A stretch of DNA of 64,000 bases from Cytophaga sp. FL35 (GCF_014349235.1 NZ_JACSOH010000022.1:1-64000), one strand, 5' to 3'. Shown: positions 38,945-48,796, counted from the stretch's first letter. Made by a program: numbers and translations. Notes: generated from the letters alone by a model not told the origin.

Positions 38945-40276
38945 TTAAATTAGTCCTCTGGCCTTGATTTCCAAATATTTGTTGATGGTATTGATGGTGA
39001 GTTTTTCGGGAGGGGTGAGAATGGTCTGTATACCATACTTTTGAAGCTCCTTTTGCATCAACCGTTTTTCCAATGAATACTTTTCTGCCACGGTTTTATG
39101 GTAAATGTCCTGTAAATTTTGGGTATCATTTTCTATAAGGTCCTTGAGTTCCGTATTTTCAAAAAAGATGACCACCAGCACATGTTTTTTGGCTATGGCC
39201 AATAGATAGGGCAGTTGTCTTTTGAGGGCCGAAATATGCTCAAAATTGGTGTAAAGCATTATAAGGCTTCTATGGCTCACCTTCCTTTTTATTTGTCCGT
39301 AAAGAAGGCCAAAATCAGAATCTGTAAATTCCGTAGAAATATTATAGAGTTTTTCAAGGATGTGGTTGAGATGGGTTAGCTTTTGAACGGCAGGGACAAA
39401 GTATTCAATGTTTTTGGAGAAAGTAAGCATCCCCGTTTTGTCATGTCGCTTTAAAGCAATATTTGAAAAAGCCAAAGTTGAATTTATGGCATAATCCAAT
39501 AATTTAAGTCCGTTAAAGGGCATTTTCATTACCCGTCCCGTATCTATGATGGAATACACAGGTTGTGAGCGCTCGTCTTGATATTGATTGACCATAAGCA
39601 TGTTCTGTTTGGCTGTGGCCTTCCAGTTAATGGTTCTAAAATCATCTCCTGGTACGTATTCCTTAATCTGCTCAAATTCTTGGGTATGGCCAATTCGTCT
39701 CAATTTTTTTAGACCGAATTCCGTTAGATGGTTACTGATGGAAAGAAAATCATACTGCTGCATCTGAATGATGCTGGGATAAACAGGAACCATTTGTCCG
39801 CTTTGAAAGGTGAACCTTCTTTTTACAATACGCAAGGGCGACGAGGCAAATACCATCAAATTCCCAAAAACGTATTCGCCGCGCTCTACAGGTCTTACCG
39901 CATATTCATATACCTTCTTTTCCGCTTTGGTAAGAAAGGCTATATGCTCAAAATCCCTTTTTTGGAATTGTACGGGCAATTCATCAATAATTTGTAGCTG
40001 CACCTTAAAAGCATAGCGGGAACCGTACTTTATGGTTATGGTATTATAATCACTGTTGGACAATTTTTGAGGTGCAAACCTTTCTGCTTTTACAGCCTCT
40101 GGTTGGGCGTATAAAAGATAGATATCAAACAAGAAAAGGGCCAGTAAAAGCAGTGTAGCCAACCAGGCTAACGGATAAAGGAAGGGTAGCCAAAAAGACA
40201 GTACAAAGCAGCCTGAAAGCACTGCCAAATATCTAAAAAACGCAGGGTGTATGTAAAACGATTTTAGAAATCCCAT
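38945..40276 (-). CDS. DUF58 domain protein
   Basis: 443 residues with two N-terminal membrane spans and a von Willebrand A-like DUF58 domain (VPGDDFRTINWKATAKQNMLMVNQY near 220-245). It is the last gene of the MoxR-type operon. DUF58 proteins commonly accompany MoxR ATPases, thought to act as chaperones or in envelope homeostasis. Confidence 0.92.
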   Translation of the reverse strand: MGFLKSFYIHPAFFRYLAVLSGCFVLSFWLPFLYPLAWLATLLLLALFLFDIYLLYAQPEAVKAERFAPQKLSNSDYNTITIKYGSRYAFKVQLQIIDELPVQFQKRDFEHIAFLTKAEKKVYEYAVRPVERGEYVFGNLMVFASSPLRIVKRRFTFQSGQMVPVYPSIIQMQQYDFLSISNHLTEFGLKKLRRIGHTQEFEQIKEYVPGDDFRTINWKATAKQNMLMVNQYQDERSQPVYSIIDTGRVMKMPFNGLKLLDYAINSTLAFSNIALKRHDKTGMLTFSKNIEYFVPAVQKLTHLNHILEKLYNISTEFTDSDFGLLYGQIKRKVSHRSLIMLYTNFEHISALKRQLPYLLAIAKKHVLVVIFFENTELKDLIENDTQNLQDIYHKTVAEKYSLEKRLMQKELQKYGIQTILTPPEKLTINTINKYLEIKARGLI

Positions 40277-40279
40277 GGG

Positions 40280-41278
40280 TTATCTAGGTATCTCAACAGA
40301 TTCCGTAATCATTTCGATGACACTTTCTGTGGTCATACCTTCCATTTCCCGTTCCGGGGTAAGGATAACCCTGTGGTTAAGGACTGGTTTTAAGGCCATT
40401 TTTACATCTTGGGGTACCACAAAATCCCTTCCGTTGATAGCAGCAAAAGCCTTTGCGGCATTTAAAGTAGCAATGGATGCCCTTGGCGATCCCCCTAAGT
40501 ACAAATGGGGGTGGTTGCGAGTTTTGGTGATGATCTGGGCAATGTAGTTGATAATTTTTTCCTCTACCAGCACCTCCTGAATCTTAGTTTTAAACTCTAA
40601 CAACTGAGCAGGTGTCAAAACGCCCATAATACGTTCTTGAGGCTGGGTTCCCTTTCTTTGATGATGGGTTTCTATGATACGTATTTCCTCTTCCACAGAG
40701 GGGTAGCCCACTTTTATTTTAAAAAGAAAACGATCTAATTGCGCTTCGGGTAGGGCGTAGGTTCCTTCCTGCTCCACCGGATTTTGGGTGGCAAGCACCA
40801 TAAAAGGCCGGTCCATGGGGTAAGTGGTACCATCCATGGTTATTTGGCGTTCTTCCATGGTTTCAAACAATGCAGCTTGGGTTTTTGCCGGTGCCCGGTT
40901 AATCTCATCAATAAGAACGATATTAGAAAAAATAGGTCCTTTTTTGTATTCAAACTCAGAAGTCTTTGCACTAAAAATAGAAGTGCCTAAAATATCACTG
41001 GGCATTAAGTCTGGCGTAAATTGAATTCGGCTAAATTCGGTTTTTAGGGTTTTTGCGAAAAGTTTGGCCGTAATGGTCTTTGCTACCCCCGGAACACCCT
41101 CAATAAGAACATGGCCATCTACCAAAAGGGAGACAATCAAGAGTTCCATAAAGTTCTCTTGGCCCACAATGACCTTTTTGAGTTCTTGCTTTATTTGATT
41201 AACCGAAGTTTTTAAGCCTTCAAGGTCAATTCTATTATCAAAATTCATGGCTTGATCGGTGCTGTCATTCGTTTCCAT
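40280..41278 (-). CDS. MoxR family AAA+ ATPase
   Basis: 332 residues: Walker A in EGVPGVAKTITAK, Walker B VLIDEINRAP, sensor 1 LATQNPVEQEGTY, and the family arginine/sensor-2 region. Cytoplasmic ATPase that probably remodels or inserts cofactors into the vWA-type partner encoded next to it. It overlaps the previous gene by 14 bases and leaves a 3-base gap to DUF58, showing tight coupling. Confidence 0.95.
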   Translation of the reverse strand: METNDSTDQAMNFDNRIDLEGLKTSVNQIKQELKKVIVGQENFMELLIVSLLVDGHVLIEGVPGVAKTITAKLFAKTLKTEFSRIQFTPDLMPSDILGTSIFSAKTSEFEYKKGPIFSNIVLIDEINRAPAKTQAALFETMEERQITMDGTTYPMDRPFMVLATQNPVEQEGTYALPEAQLDRFLFKIKVGYPSVEEEIRIIETHHQRKGTQPQERIMGVLTPAQLLEFKTKIQEVLVEEKIINYIAQIITKTRNHPHLYLGGSPRASIATLNAAKAFAAINGRDFVVPQDVKMALKPVLNHRVILTPEREMEGMTTESVIEMITESVEIPR

Positions 41279-42491
41279 GGGCTTTCTTCTTAAATTTTTC
41301 TATGAGCGAATTTAATTTTTGGAGCTCTGTATCGGTTATTGTTTCCTTAGATTCTAGTTGACTTAGATATTTGAATAGGTGTTCTACTTCTTCCACTTCA
41401 TGAGCACTTCTACTGGCTAAATTCTGATAAAAATCCTCATGGCTTTCAATACTTTGAAAATAGAAGTGGTTGCGAACGTAGTCTAAAAAATAGTCAATCT
41501 TGTGCTTTGCGATGGCTTTGGTTTCTCCAGATTCATAATACATATCCGCAATGGTCCTTGTAAAGGCTAAGGTTTGGTTCTTTAATGGTTCTATTACCGG
41601 AATGGCCCTTTGCTTTCTCTTGCCTTCAAATACTACATATAGTACAACCCCCAAAAGGGCAAGGTAATAGGCCCACTTAAACTCGCGAATATTCAAGAAA
41701 ATATACATAGGAGAGGTGTAAATGGATTTTCCGGCTTTGTAATGGTTATCCAAGTACAAAGTTCTGGATTCATCCCAGTAGGATAGCAAACCAGCTGTAT
41801 ACGCCTTATTAGGGTCCTTTAAAATAAAGTAATTGGTAAATGCCTTGGGAAAGGTGCTTAAGATGATTTCACCTTCCCCATATTTTTTTCGGATTACATT
41901 ATAGTTTTTGGATTGACCTTTTGCGGAAAGGGAGTCATTTTTTGCGCTTACCGTACCCAGAACAGTTATGGGGCCAGGAATGGAATCTAGGGAAAAATAG
42001 GTGGTGTAGGAGTCCTTTTCAAAAGTGAATTCTTCATTGTTACCAAGTTGAGGGTTTACCAACCGATGTTCATAAGCCCTGCCGTTTTCAAAACTGTTGT
42101 AGAGATTGTTGGTTTGGAGCTTCAGTGTATCCAATAATTGCTGCTCAAAGGAGGAGGATGCTATAAAGAGGGAGTTACCTTTGGAAGTCCAGTCCAATAC
42201 TCTATGTAATTCAGCCTCACCAAAATTTACCTCGTTATTGATAAAAACATACGTACCTTTTACGGAATCTTGATCGGCCAAAAATTCAAAAGGAGGGACG
42301 TATATCTGTTTTACCTGTTTAAATTCTTCCTGCAGAAACTCATTAAATACTTTGGTACCGTAGGGAATTTTGTGGTCGTTTACAAAAGAAGGAAACCAAT
42401 TGATTTCCTTGGGTTTGCTATACTGAACAAGCAATAGGGCACCAACGGTGATAACAATGAGGACCATATATTTGATCAGCCTTTTACCCAT
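41265..42491 (-). CDS. DUF4350 domain membrane protein
   Basis: 408 residues with an N-terminal span (MVLIVITVGALLLV), an extracytoplasmic GATase-like domain (DUF4350) to about 265, a second span (WAYYLALLGVVLYVVF) and a cytoplasmic helical tail. Fourth gene of the operon, overlapping its upstream gene by 8 bases. Function unknown beyond the MoxR association. Confidence 0.82.
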   Translation of the reverse strand: MGKRLIKYMVLIVITVGALLLVQYSKPKEINWFPSFVNDHKIPYGTKVFNEFLQEEFKQVKQIYVPPFEFLADQDSVKGTYVFINNEVNFGEAELHRVLDWTSKGNSLFIASSSFEQQLLDTLKLQTNNLYNSFENGRAYEHRLVNPQLGNNEEFTFEKDSYTTYFSLDSIPGPITVLGTVSAKNDSLSAKGQSKNYNVIRKKYGEGEIILSTFPKAFTNYFILKDPNKAYTAGLLSYWDESRTLYLDNHYKAGKSIYTSPMYIFLNIREFKWAYYLALLGVVLYVVFEGKRKQRAIPVIEPLKNQTLAFTRTIADMYYESGETKAIAKHKIDYFLDYVRNHFYFQSIESHEDFYQNLASRSAHEVEEVEHLFKYLSQLESKETITDTELQKLNSLIEKFKKKAHGNE

Positions 42492-43212
42492 ACCCTAAAA
42501 TCATTTTTTCAAGGTTTTTAAAAGAGGGTTCCGCACGTAAGAACCGTTGCTCATCTATAAAAAAATCACCATACCAGATGTAATCGTATAGCTTAGTTAT
42601 ATGGGCAAACTGTTGTTTTAAGTCTTCTTTTGTGATTTCGGAAACATAATCGCTGTTGGTTTTTTGTAGTTGCCAATCTATGAATTCCCTTTCGTTCAAT
42701 TGTTTTAAGGATTGCAGATAGTAGTATCTAACGGCCAAGCGAAAATTTTTCTCGGCTAGTGCTTTTTCAATAAGCTCGCCAATATCCTCGGTTTTTATAA
42801 TTCTTTCTTCTTCGGACAAAAGTACATCGCCTTGTTTGCCTTTTGTATTGATGGTATGGGCATTTAATCGTAAGATGAACTTTATCAGAATAAAAATCAA
42901 AAGACCCAAAAGGATATACGGAATGATTTCCAAGAAAATGGACAAGATACCAGAGGCCCTTTCCATTCCAAAAATGGCTTCGAAAATTCTTAGCATGACA
43001 TTGCCCAACCATGTCTTAAAATCATCCCACCAAGTAGGATTTTGCTCTACGACTTCATAATTAAAGGCCTTATCATTTCTATACTTTTCTAGAAAGCTTT
43101 CGGTAATTTCTTTTTTTACGATATGGGAACTATCAAGAACTACGGTAGAATCCTGTTGCCCAAAAAGGCTACAAAATGTACATATCGCAGTTAGAAATAG
43201 CCATTTATGCAT
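42484..43212 (-). CDS. DUF4129-like membrane protein
   Basis: 242 residues. A signal peptide (MHKWLFLTAICTFCSLFGQ) comes first, then an extracytoplasmic helical segment, one span (ILLGLLIFILIKFILRL) and a cytoplasmic domain with the DUF4129 signature (NFRLAVRYYYLQSLKQLNEREFIDW). ATG 43212 follows the upstream stop by four bases; earlier codons overlap that gene. Confidence 0.75.
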   Translation of the reverse strand: MHKWLFLTAICTFCSLFGQQDSTVVLDSSHIVKKEITESFLEKYRNDKAFNYEVVEQNPTWWDDFKTWLGNVMLRIFEAIFGMERASGILSIFLEIIPYILLGLLIFILIKFILRLNAHTINTKGKQGDVLLSEEERIIKTEDIGELIEKALAEKNFRLAVRYYYLQSLKQLNEREFIDWQLQKTNSDYVSEITKEDLKQQFAHITKLYDYIWYGDFFIDEQRFLRAEPSFKNLEKMILGYG

Positions 43213-43216
43213 ACCG

Positions 43217-44083
43217 TTATTCTGTTTCTCCCAAACTTTGGATACGTTCGTAGGTTCCGGTAAAGTTTTTCTTTTCGTTGAGGTCAAAATAAATTAATAC
43301 TCCGGCAACTACGGATATGATATTCAAAAGAAACTGGGCCAAGGTGCTTATGCTTCCAAGGAGTATGGAAATAGGATCTGCCACGGTAAAGTTTTCAGCA
43401 TCTATTTCTCCTGAAAGAATTCCCAATTTAGCATAATTATAGATGGTAGATGGTATGGCAAAGGCATAACTGGCAACCGTAACAATAATGCCTACTACAA
43501 AAAGTGCGGCAAAGGTCATCCACCAGTGATCTTTTACCAAGGTAAAACTATAGCTAAATGCATCCGATACACTTTTTTGATTGAAAACCAGAATGCTAAA
43601 GGAAAGCACCAAGGGAACGTAGAGATATACTCCGGGAATAATACAGAACATAAATCCGACACCAACGCAGAGCGCTACTAAAATACCCAAACCTATAAAT
43701 TGCCAAAAAGAGGCATACACCTCTTTTTTAACTTCCTCAAAAACTACAGTTCCCTTGTTGTTGGCATAGGATTTAATGTAGAATAAGGTTGTGGCTTGGG
43801 ACAAGACATATGTGGCCACCATAGAAAGGACAAAGGCGCCGCCCACTACCAAAAGTAGGAGTACGCTACTTATGGAATCTGCGCTTTCCATACCAAAGGT
43901 GAAAAAATCCCCAAATTGGTACATATAAAAGCAATAACAAATGATCATGACCAGTAAATAAGGACCTATAATCTTAAAAAAGGTATTAAAAAACGGCTTA
44001 AATTCAGTTCGAAGGAAAGCGAAAGTATCCGAAAGAATTTCACCCAATTCACGTTGTTTTTTAAATTCAATGTATGGTTTCAT
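43217..44083 (-). CDS. Polytopic membrane protein of the MoxR cluster
   Basis: 288 residues with about six membrane spans and a cytoplasmic N-terminus (MKPYIEFKKQRELGEILSDTF). The pattern FCIIPGVYLYVPLVLS recalls DUF975/GDPD membrane-domain families; no function is known. The ATG at 44083 is preferred because 44116-44084 would add residues overlapping the spacer. Confidence 0.65.
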   Translation of the reverse strand: MKPYIEFKKQRELGEILSDTFAFLRTEFKPFFNTFFKIIGPYLLVMIICYCFYMYQFGDFFTFGMESADSISSVLLLLVVGGAFVLSMVATYVLSQATTLFYIKSYANNKGTVVFEEVKKEVYASFWQFIGLGILVALCVGVGFMFCIIPGVYLYVPLVLSFSILVFNQKSVSDAFSYSFTLVKDHWWMTFAALFVVGIIVTVASYAFAIPSTIYNYAKLGILSGEIDAENFTVADPISILLGSISTLAQFLLNIISVVAGVLIYFDLNEKKNFTGTYERIQSLGETE

Positions 44084-44118
44084 AGATTTAAGATGGTATT
44101 GATCCAGGCATTTCAATT

Positions 44119-45117
44119 TTACGAAAGGGAGTGCCTAAGTTCTTTTAATTGTTGGTGGTTTTTCTGTTCTTTTTTGTGCAATTGAATTGGATATATAACG
44201 TAGTAAAACAGAATTAGTGCCAAGGAAGCCAAAATTATAAGGACGGCCATGGCATCTGGCATTTCCGTGTGCCGGGTAACAAAACCTTCCAAGAATCCGG
44301 CAATTATAAAGAAAGGTACGGTACTCAGCATAATCTTTAGTCCGTTTTTCACCCCTCGTTTAAAGGATTCCAATCGGGTGTAGGTGCCGGGAAAAAGCAT
44401 CCCGTTTGCCAAAACCAGTCCTGCACAGCCGGCAATGATGATGACCGAAATTTCTATGGTACCATGTATCCATATCGTTCGTGCAGACTCCCATAGCAGA
44501 CCTTTTTCATAAAAAAAGTACTGGAAGCTACCTAGCATAATGCCATTTCGTAACATAATGTACAAGGTACCCACGCCCAATAAAATTCCAAAGGAAAAAG
44601 CTAATAGGGCCACGCGAATATTGTTGATGGTAATTCCTAAAAACATATTGAATTCGCCCATTTGTTTATAGACCGCCATGGGGTCGCCTTTTTCTATATT
44701 TTCCAACGTCATGTTTACATAGCCATCTCCTAGAATAGAGCGGACGAACTCCCCTTCATTTGCAGAAGAAAAAGCGCCTACAAGAGCAAAAAAAACAAAC
44801 ACCAAAAAGGCAATGAGCAGTTCTCTTTGGTAGAAATAGAAAAGCAGGGGAAACTCTGTTTTCCAAAACTCAAGTACCCTGTTCTTGGGCTCTTTTTTTG
44901 TTTTGTAAATCTTTTGATGGGCTTGTGAGGCAAGCGAGTTTAAGTAGAGTTCCGTGTTGCTGCCCGTATAAAATGTTTTGGCATAACTAAGATGGTCCGT
45001 TATTTCAATATATAGATCGGACAATTTATCCGGTGGAAGCTTCGTTTTCTTAGCCAGGGCATTTTCAAAAGTTGCCCATTTGTCTTTATTTTGTTTTACG
45101 AAGGCGGCCTCTCGCAT
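44119..45117 (-). CDS. Stage II sporulation protein M-like membrane protein
   Basis: 332 residues with a helical soluble first third and then about six spans, including the SpoIIM-type VALLAFSFGILLGVGTLYIM and TIWIHGTIEISVIIIAG. Not related to sporulation here; SpoIIM-like proteins are usual companions of RDD and MoxR genes. First gene of the operon, starting 34 bases from the divergent RDD gene. Confidence 0.88.
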   Translation of the reverse strand: MREAAFVKQNKDKWATFENALAKKTKLPPDKLSDLYIEITDHLSYAKTFYTGSNTELYLNSLASQAHQKIYKTKKEPKNRVLEFWKTEFPLLFYFYQRELLIAFLVFVFFALVGAFSSANEGEFVRSILGDGYVNMTLENIEKGDPMAVYKQMGEFNMFLGITINNIRVALLAFSFGILLGVGTLYIMLRNGIMLGSFQYFFYEKGLLWESARTIWIHGTIEISVIIIAGCAGLVLANGMLFPGTYTRLESFKRGVKNGLKIMLSTVPFFIIAGFLEGFVTRHTEMPDAMAVLIILASLALILFYYVIYPIQLHKKEQKNHQQLKELRHSLS

Positions 45118-45151
45118 GCATAACGGGGTTATTACCCAAAGAAACGAAACT

Positions 45152-45868
45152 ATGGAGCAATTTCAAATAGAAACCGCCCAAAATATAACCATTAGTCAAA
45201 ACGCTGCCCACCTAGGAGACAGAATGGTGGCCTTTTTAATAGATACGTTTGTTGTTATCAGTTATATCATTTTATCCATAGTTCTTTTGCTCTCCCTAGA
45301 CATTGAAATGAACGATGCCTGGGCCATTTATATGGTTCTTAACCTTCCTGCGCTTCTTTACTATTTACTTTTTGAGACCCTTATGAACGGGCAATCCATC
45401 GGTAAAAAATTAATGAAGATCAGGGTTGTGAAATTAGATGGTTCCAAACCTACTTTTTCCAGTTATATAATCAGATGGGTGCTCAGAATCCTGGATGTTA
45501 CCTTATCCAGTGGAGGAGTGGCCGTTCTAACCATTTTAATAAGGGGTAATGGTCAGCGAGTAGGTGATATTGCAGCGGGCACCACGGTCATTAGTGAAAA
45601 GCAAAAGGTTTTTTTGCGTGATACGCTTCTTAGGGAATTGCCAGAAGATTATAAACCATCCTTTCCTCAGGTTACCGTTTTTAAGGACCGTGAAATGCAG
45701 ACTATTAAAGAATTGTTTGATGTCTCTAAAAGAAAAGGAGATCACAACGTAATACTTTCCCTGAGCAATCAGATTAAAAAGGTGACCCACATTTCTACCG
45801 ATTTAAAACCAGTGGATTTTGTGGATATGGTCATAAAGGATTACAATTACTACACGCAAAATATGTAG
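45152..45868 (+). CDS. RDD family membrane protein
   Basis: 238 residues. The RDD domain carries LGDRMVAFLIDTFVV near the start and NGQSIGKKLMKIRVV, with three spans, followed by a soluble C-terminal tail. ATG 45152 gives the conserved N-terminus; the frame opens earlier into the divergent gene. It may be an ion-related transporter and belongs to the same conserved neighbourhood as SpoIIM. Confidence 0.88.
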   Translation: MEQFQIETAQNITISQNAAHLGDRMVAFLIDTFVVISYIILSIVLLLSLDIEMNDAWAIYMVLNLPALLYYLLFETLMNGQSIGKKLMKIRVVKLDGSKPTFSSYIIRWVLRILDVTLSSGGVAVLTILIRGNGQRVGDIAAGTTVISEKQKVFLRDTLLRELPEDYKPSFPQVTVFKDREMQTIKELFDVSKRKGDHNVILSLSNQIKKVTHISTDLKPVDFVDMVIKDYNYYTQNM

Positions 45869-45961
45869 TCATAACTCCTTTATTTTCTTAAAAAAGGGCC
45901 AATCTTCTGGTGCTTTTAATCGTAAAGGATACTTTTGCCAATCCATTTTAAAGGTGAGGGG

Positions 45962-46585
45962 ATGCTATATTTCATCATAGACATTTTAGGGATTATTGCT
46001 TTTGCCATATCAGGTGTTTTAGTGGCGATGGACAAGCGCTTGGACCTGTTCGGGATTTTTATCATCGCCTTTGTTACCTCGGTAGGAGGCGGTACCCTTA
46101 GGGATATTCTTATTGGCAATACTCCGGTTACTTGGATGCAAGAAGAAATCTACATGATCGTGATTGCGGTTACCGTTCTGTTCGCGATTTTATTCGCTAA
46201 ACACCTGCATCACTTGCGTAAAACCCTTTTGTTGTTCGATTCCATTGGAATAGGGTTGTTTACATTACTTGGGATTGAAAAAGGGCTTACTGCCGATCTT
46301 TCCCCTATAATGTGTATTGCCTTGGGAACTATAACGGCATGTTTCGGGGGAGTTATCAGGGATATTTTGTGTAATGAAATTCCAGTGATTTTCAGGAGAA
46401 AGGAAATTTATGCTACCGCTTGTATATTGGGAGGAAGCAGTTATTTTTTACTTATTCTATTACCTTTTGATGGTGCCTATGCCTATATAACTTCTATTTT
46501 GATTGTCATTGTTGCTAGGCTTCTGGCGGTTCGTTTTCATCTAACCTTGCCCAATATTTACGGCACAAGGGAAAATGAGGCCTGA
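45962..46585 (+). CDS. TRIC family cation channel protein (YadS/UPF0126)
   Basis: 207 residues, seven membrane helices arranged as two inverted repeats. Each repeat carries the family GGG/GGV-x-RD motif: SVGGGTLRDILIG and CFGGVIRDILCNE. ATG 45962 follows GGGG and starts at the first helix. Family members form trimeric potassium-permeable channels. Confidence 0.9.
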   Translation: MLYFIIDILGIIAFAISGVLVAMDKRLDLFGIFIIAFVTSVGGGTLRDILIGNTPVTWMQEEIYMIVIAVTVLFAILFAKHLHHLRKTLLLFDSIGIGLFTLLGIEKGLTADLSPIMCIALGTITACFGGVIRDILCNEIPVIFRRKEIYATACILGGSSYFLLILLPFDGAYAYITSILIVIVARLLAVRFHLTLPNIYGTRENEA

Positions 46586-46594
46586 AATCAAGGT

Positions 46595-47311
46595 TTAGTT
46601 GACAATTTCCGCTTTTTCTATGTAAACATTTTGATGCGGCCAATCTCCATCGCCCACCTCTACGTGGTTAATTTCATCAACTACGTCCATACCGGAAATA
46701 ACGCGCCCAAAGGGAGTAAAATCGCCATCTAAATGATAGGAGCCAGGATTCGTTACTACGATAAAAAACTCATATGGGCTTGCCAACATATGCGGATTGT
46801 CTATTTCACTGCTAGGCATACTAATGGTTCCTCGGTGGTGTTTATACCCTTTTCGGGTATCCGGTGGAAGAAGATACCTGCCAATTTCCCTTCGTTTTCT
46901 AGCGGTTTCCTTATCGTCTGAGCTACCTCCTTGAATGATGAAATTTTTTACGACCCGGTGAAACTGGGTTCCGTTAAAATAGCCCTTTTTGGTAAGGTAG
47001 ATGAAATTGGCCTTGTGGTACGGTACATTATCATAAAGTTCAACCGTAAAACTGCCATAGCTAGTGGTAATTTTTACTTTATTTTCGGTAAGTCCTTTTT
47101 GGTAATCAAAAAAGAAATCAATGGCATTGTCTTCGGTAAGCACGAATTTTTCCTTTTCTTTCTTCTTTTTTTCTATGCTATCCCGCTCAACAGAATCTTT
47201 TTGAGTAATGGTTTCTTCAGCCGTATTTTGCTTTTTCTTAGGAGTCTCGCCGCAGGACACCATTAAAAATAGTAGTAATATTGTAAAGGAATAGAATCTT
47301 TGTATCTGCAT
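46595..47311 (-). CDS. Cyclophilin-type peptidyl-prolyl isomerase lipoprotein
   Basis: 238 residues with lipobox MVSC and a Lys/Glu-rich linker, then a cyclophilin domain with TSYGSFTVELYDN, GTQFHRVVKNFIIQGGSS and DFTPFGRVISGMDVV. It catalyses proline isomerisation in the envelope. The start at 47311 is chosen because the longer frame would cover the divergent gene; the two ATGs share the palindrome CATG. Confidence 0.92.
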   Translation of the reverse strand: MQIQRFYSFTILLLFLMVSCGETPKKKQNTAEETITQKDSVERDSIEKKKKEKEKFVLTEDNAIDFFFDYQKGLTENKVKITTSYGSFTVELYDNVPYHKANFIYLTKKGYFNGTQFHRVVKNFIIQGGSSDDKETARKRREIGRYLLPPDTRKGYKHHRGTISMPSSEIDNPHMLASPYEFFIVVTNPGSYHLDGDFTPFGRVISGMDVVDEINHVEVGDGDWPHQNVYIEKAEIVN

Positions 47312-47954
47312 GAATTTTTCTGAGTTTTCCGTAAGGATTCCAAAAATAAAAAATCTAGATTTACCAGGGGAAGCGTCCCATTTAAAAATGGCGCCCGAGT
47401 TTAGGGTAGAGGAGCTCCGAAAGGCCCGTTTAAAGAGTAAAAACCCCAAGAAGGCCGGGGTAATGGCCTTGTTCTATCCAGATGCCAGTGGGCAGACCCG
47501 TTTCCTACTTATATTGCGAAAAAGCCATCCTAAGGATGTCCATAGCAATCAGGTAGGGTTTCCTGGTGGGAAATTGGAAAAACAGGACCGTGACTTACAA
47601 GAAACAGCGTTGAGGGAAACCCATGAAGAGGTAGGCGTACACCCGTCTAAAATTGAAATAATTAGACCTCTTAGTGAGCTGTATATTCCGCCTAGCAATT
47701 TTGAAGTATTCCCGTTTTTAGGGCTCTATCATAAAACAAAACCTTTTGTACCCCAAACTACGGAAGTGGCAGCGTTGGTGGAGGTAGAATTGGCCCAATT
47801 CATGAAGGATGAGGTGCTTTTTACACAAAATCTATCCACCTCCTATGCAGAAAATGTAGATGTACCTGCCTTTAAATTAAATGGTTACACCGTTTGGGGA
47901 GCCACTAGCATGATGCTCAGTGAGATAAGGATGCTGCTTCACGAGGTTTTATAG
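47310..47954 (+). CDS. CoA pyrophosphatase (Nudix)
   Basis: 214 residues. The CoA-specific signature LRKSHPKDVHSNQVGFPGG precedes the full Nudix box GGKLEKQDRDLQETALRETH plus EEVGV. It hydrolyses CoA to phosphopantetheine and 3',5'-ADP in the cytoplasm. The N-terminus MNFSEFSVRIPKIKNL is as in flavobacterial homologues. Starts divergent from and overlapping the cyclophilin start codon. Confidence 0.93.
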   Translation: MNFSEFSVRIPKIKNLDLPGEASHLKMAPEFRVEELRKARLKSKNPKKAGVMALFYPDASGQTRFLLILRKSHPKDVHSNQVGFPGGKLEKQDRDLQETALRETHEEVGVHPSKIEIIRPLSELYIPPSNFEVFPFLGLYHKTKPFVPQTTEVAALVEVELAQFMKDEVLFTQNLSTSYAENVDVPAFKLNGYTVWGATSMMLSEIRMLLHEVL

Positions 47955-47966
47955 GACCTTATTTCG

Positions 47967-47974
47967 TAAATTTG
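47967..47974 (+). promoter_or_regulatory. plsC promoter -7 element
   Basis: TAaaTTTG lies seven bases before the ATG of the acyltransferase gene, so the transcript would be nearly leaderless. Confidence 0.55.
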
Positions 47975-47980
47975 CCCCCT

Positions 47981-48796
47981 ATGGGCGTATTTAAAAAAAA
48001 TCCTTTTGGCCATATTCTATTCCTTAAAAAGTGGTTGATTCGCATTTTAGGGTTAATGACCCACAATAGGTATAAACAGTTTAATAAGTTGGAAGTAGAC
48101 GGTTCTGAGATCATTCGTCAGCTACCGGACAGGAATGTACTTTTTGTGAGTAACCACCAGACCTATTTTGCAGATGTCGTGGCCATGTTCCATGTTTTTA
48201 ATGCCAGTTTAAGCGGTAGGGTGGATAATATCAAGAATATTGGTTACATCTGGAATCCTAAATTGAACATGTACTACGTGGCAGCAGCGGAGACCATGAA
48301 AAAAAGCTTGCTCACTAAAATTTTTGCCTATGCCGGCTCCATTAGTGTTGAGCGTACTTGGCGCTCAGAAGGAAAAGATGTAAAAAGACAGGTAAAGATG
48401 AGCGATATCTCCAATATCGGAAAAGCGTTGGACGATGGTTGGGTCATTACGTTTCCACAAGGTACCACCACACCTTGGAAACCGCTTAGAAAAGGAACTG
48501 CACACATTATAAAAAAGTACAAGCCTATTGTTGTGCCCGTGGTAATTGATGGTTTTAGACGGTCTTTTGATAAAAAGGGATTGAGGGTCAAGAAAAAGGG
48601 AATTCTTCAATCTATGGTCATTAAAGAACCTTTGGATATTGATTATGAGAATGAATCATTTGATTCCATCATTGAAAAACTGGAATATGCCATTGAGCAG
48701 CATCCTTCTTTCCTTAAGGTAATTCCTAAGGAGGAGTTATTGGCCTACGAGGAGGAAAATGAACTAAGAAGGTATCGCAACAGGACTAAATTCTAA
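47981..48796 (+). CDS. plsC: 1-acyl-glycerol-3-phosphate acyltransferase-like protein
   Basis: 271 residues of the PlsC/LPLAT fold: motif I NHQTYFAD near residue 55, then FPQGTT (motif III-like) and VVPVVIDGF. It makes phosphatidic acid at the inner membrane face, or acylates a related lipid. The ATG at 47981 was picked because the promoter element overlaps the previous in-frame codons. Tail-to-tail overlap of four bases with the next gene. Confidence 0.85.
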   Translation: MGVFKKNPFGHILFLKKWLIRILGLMTHNRYKQFNKLEVDGSEIIRQLPDRNVLFVSNHQTYFADVVAMFHVFNASLSGRVDNIKNIGYIWNPKLNMYYVAAAETMKKSLLTKIFAYAGSISVERTWRSEGKDVKRQVKMSDISNIGKALDDGWVITFPQGTTTPWKPLRKGTAHIIKKYKPIVVPVVIDGFRRSFDKKGLRVKKKGILQSMVIKEPLDIDYENESFDSIIEKLEYAIEQHPSFLKVIPKEELLAYEEENELRRYRNRTKF

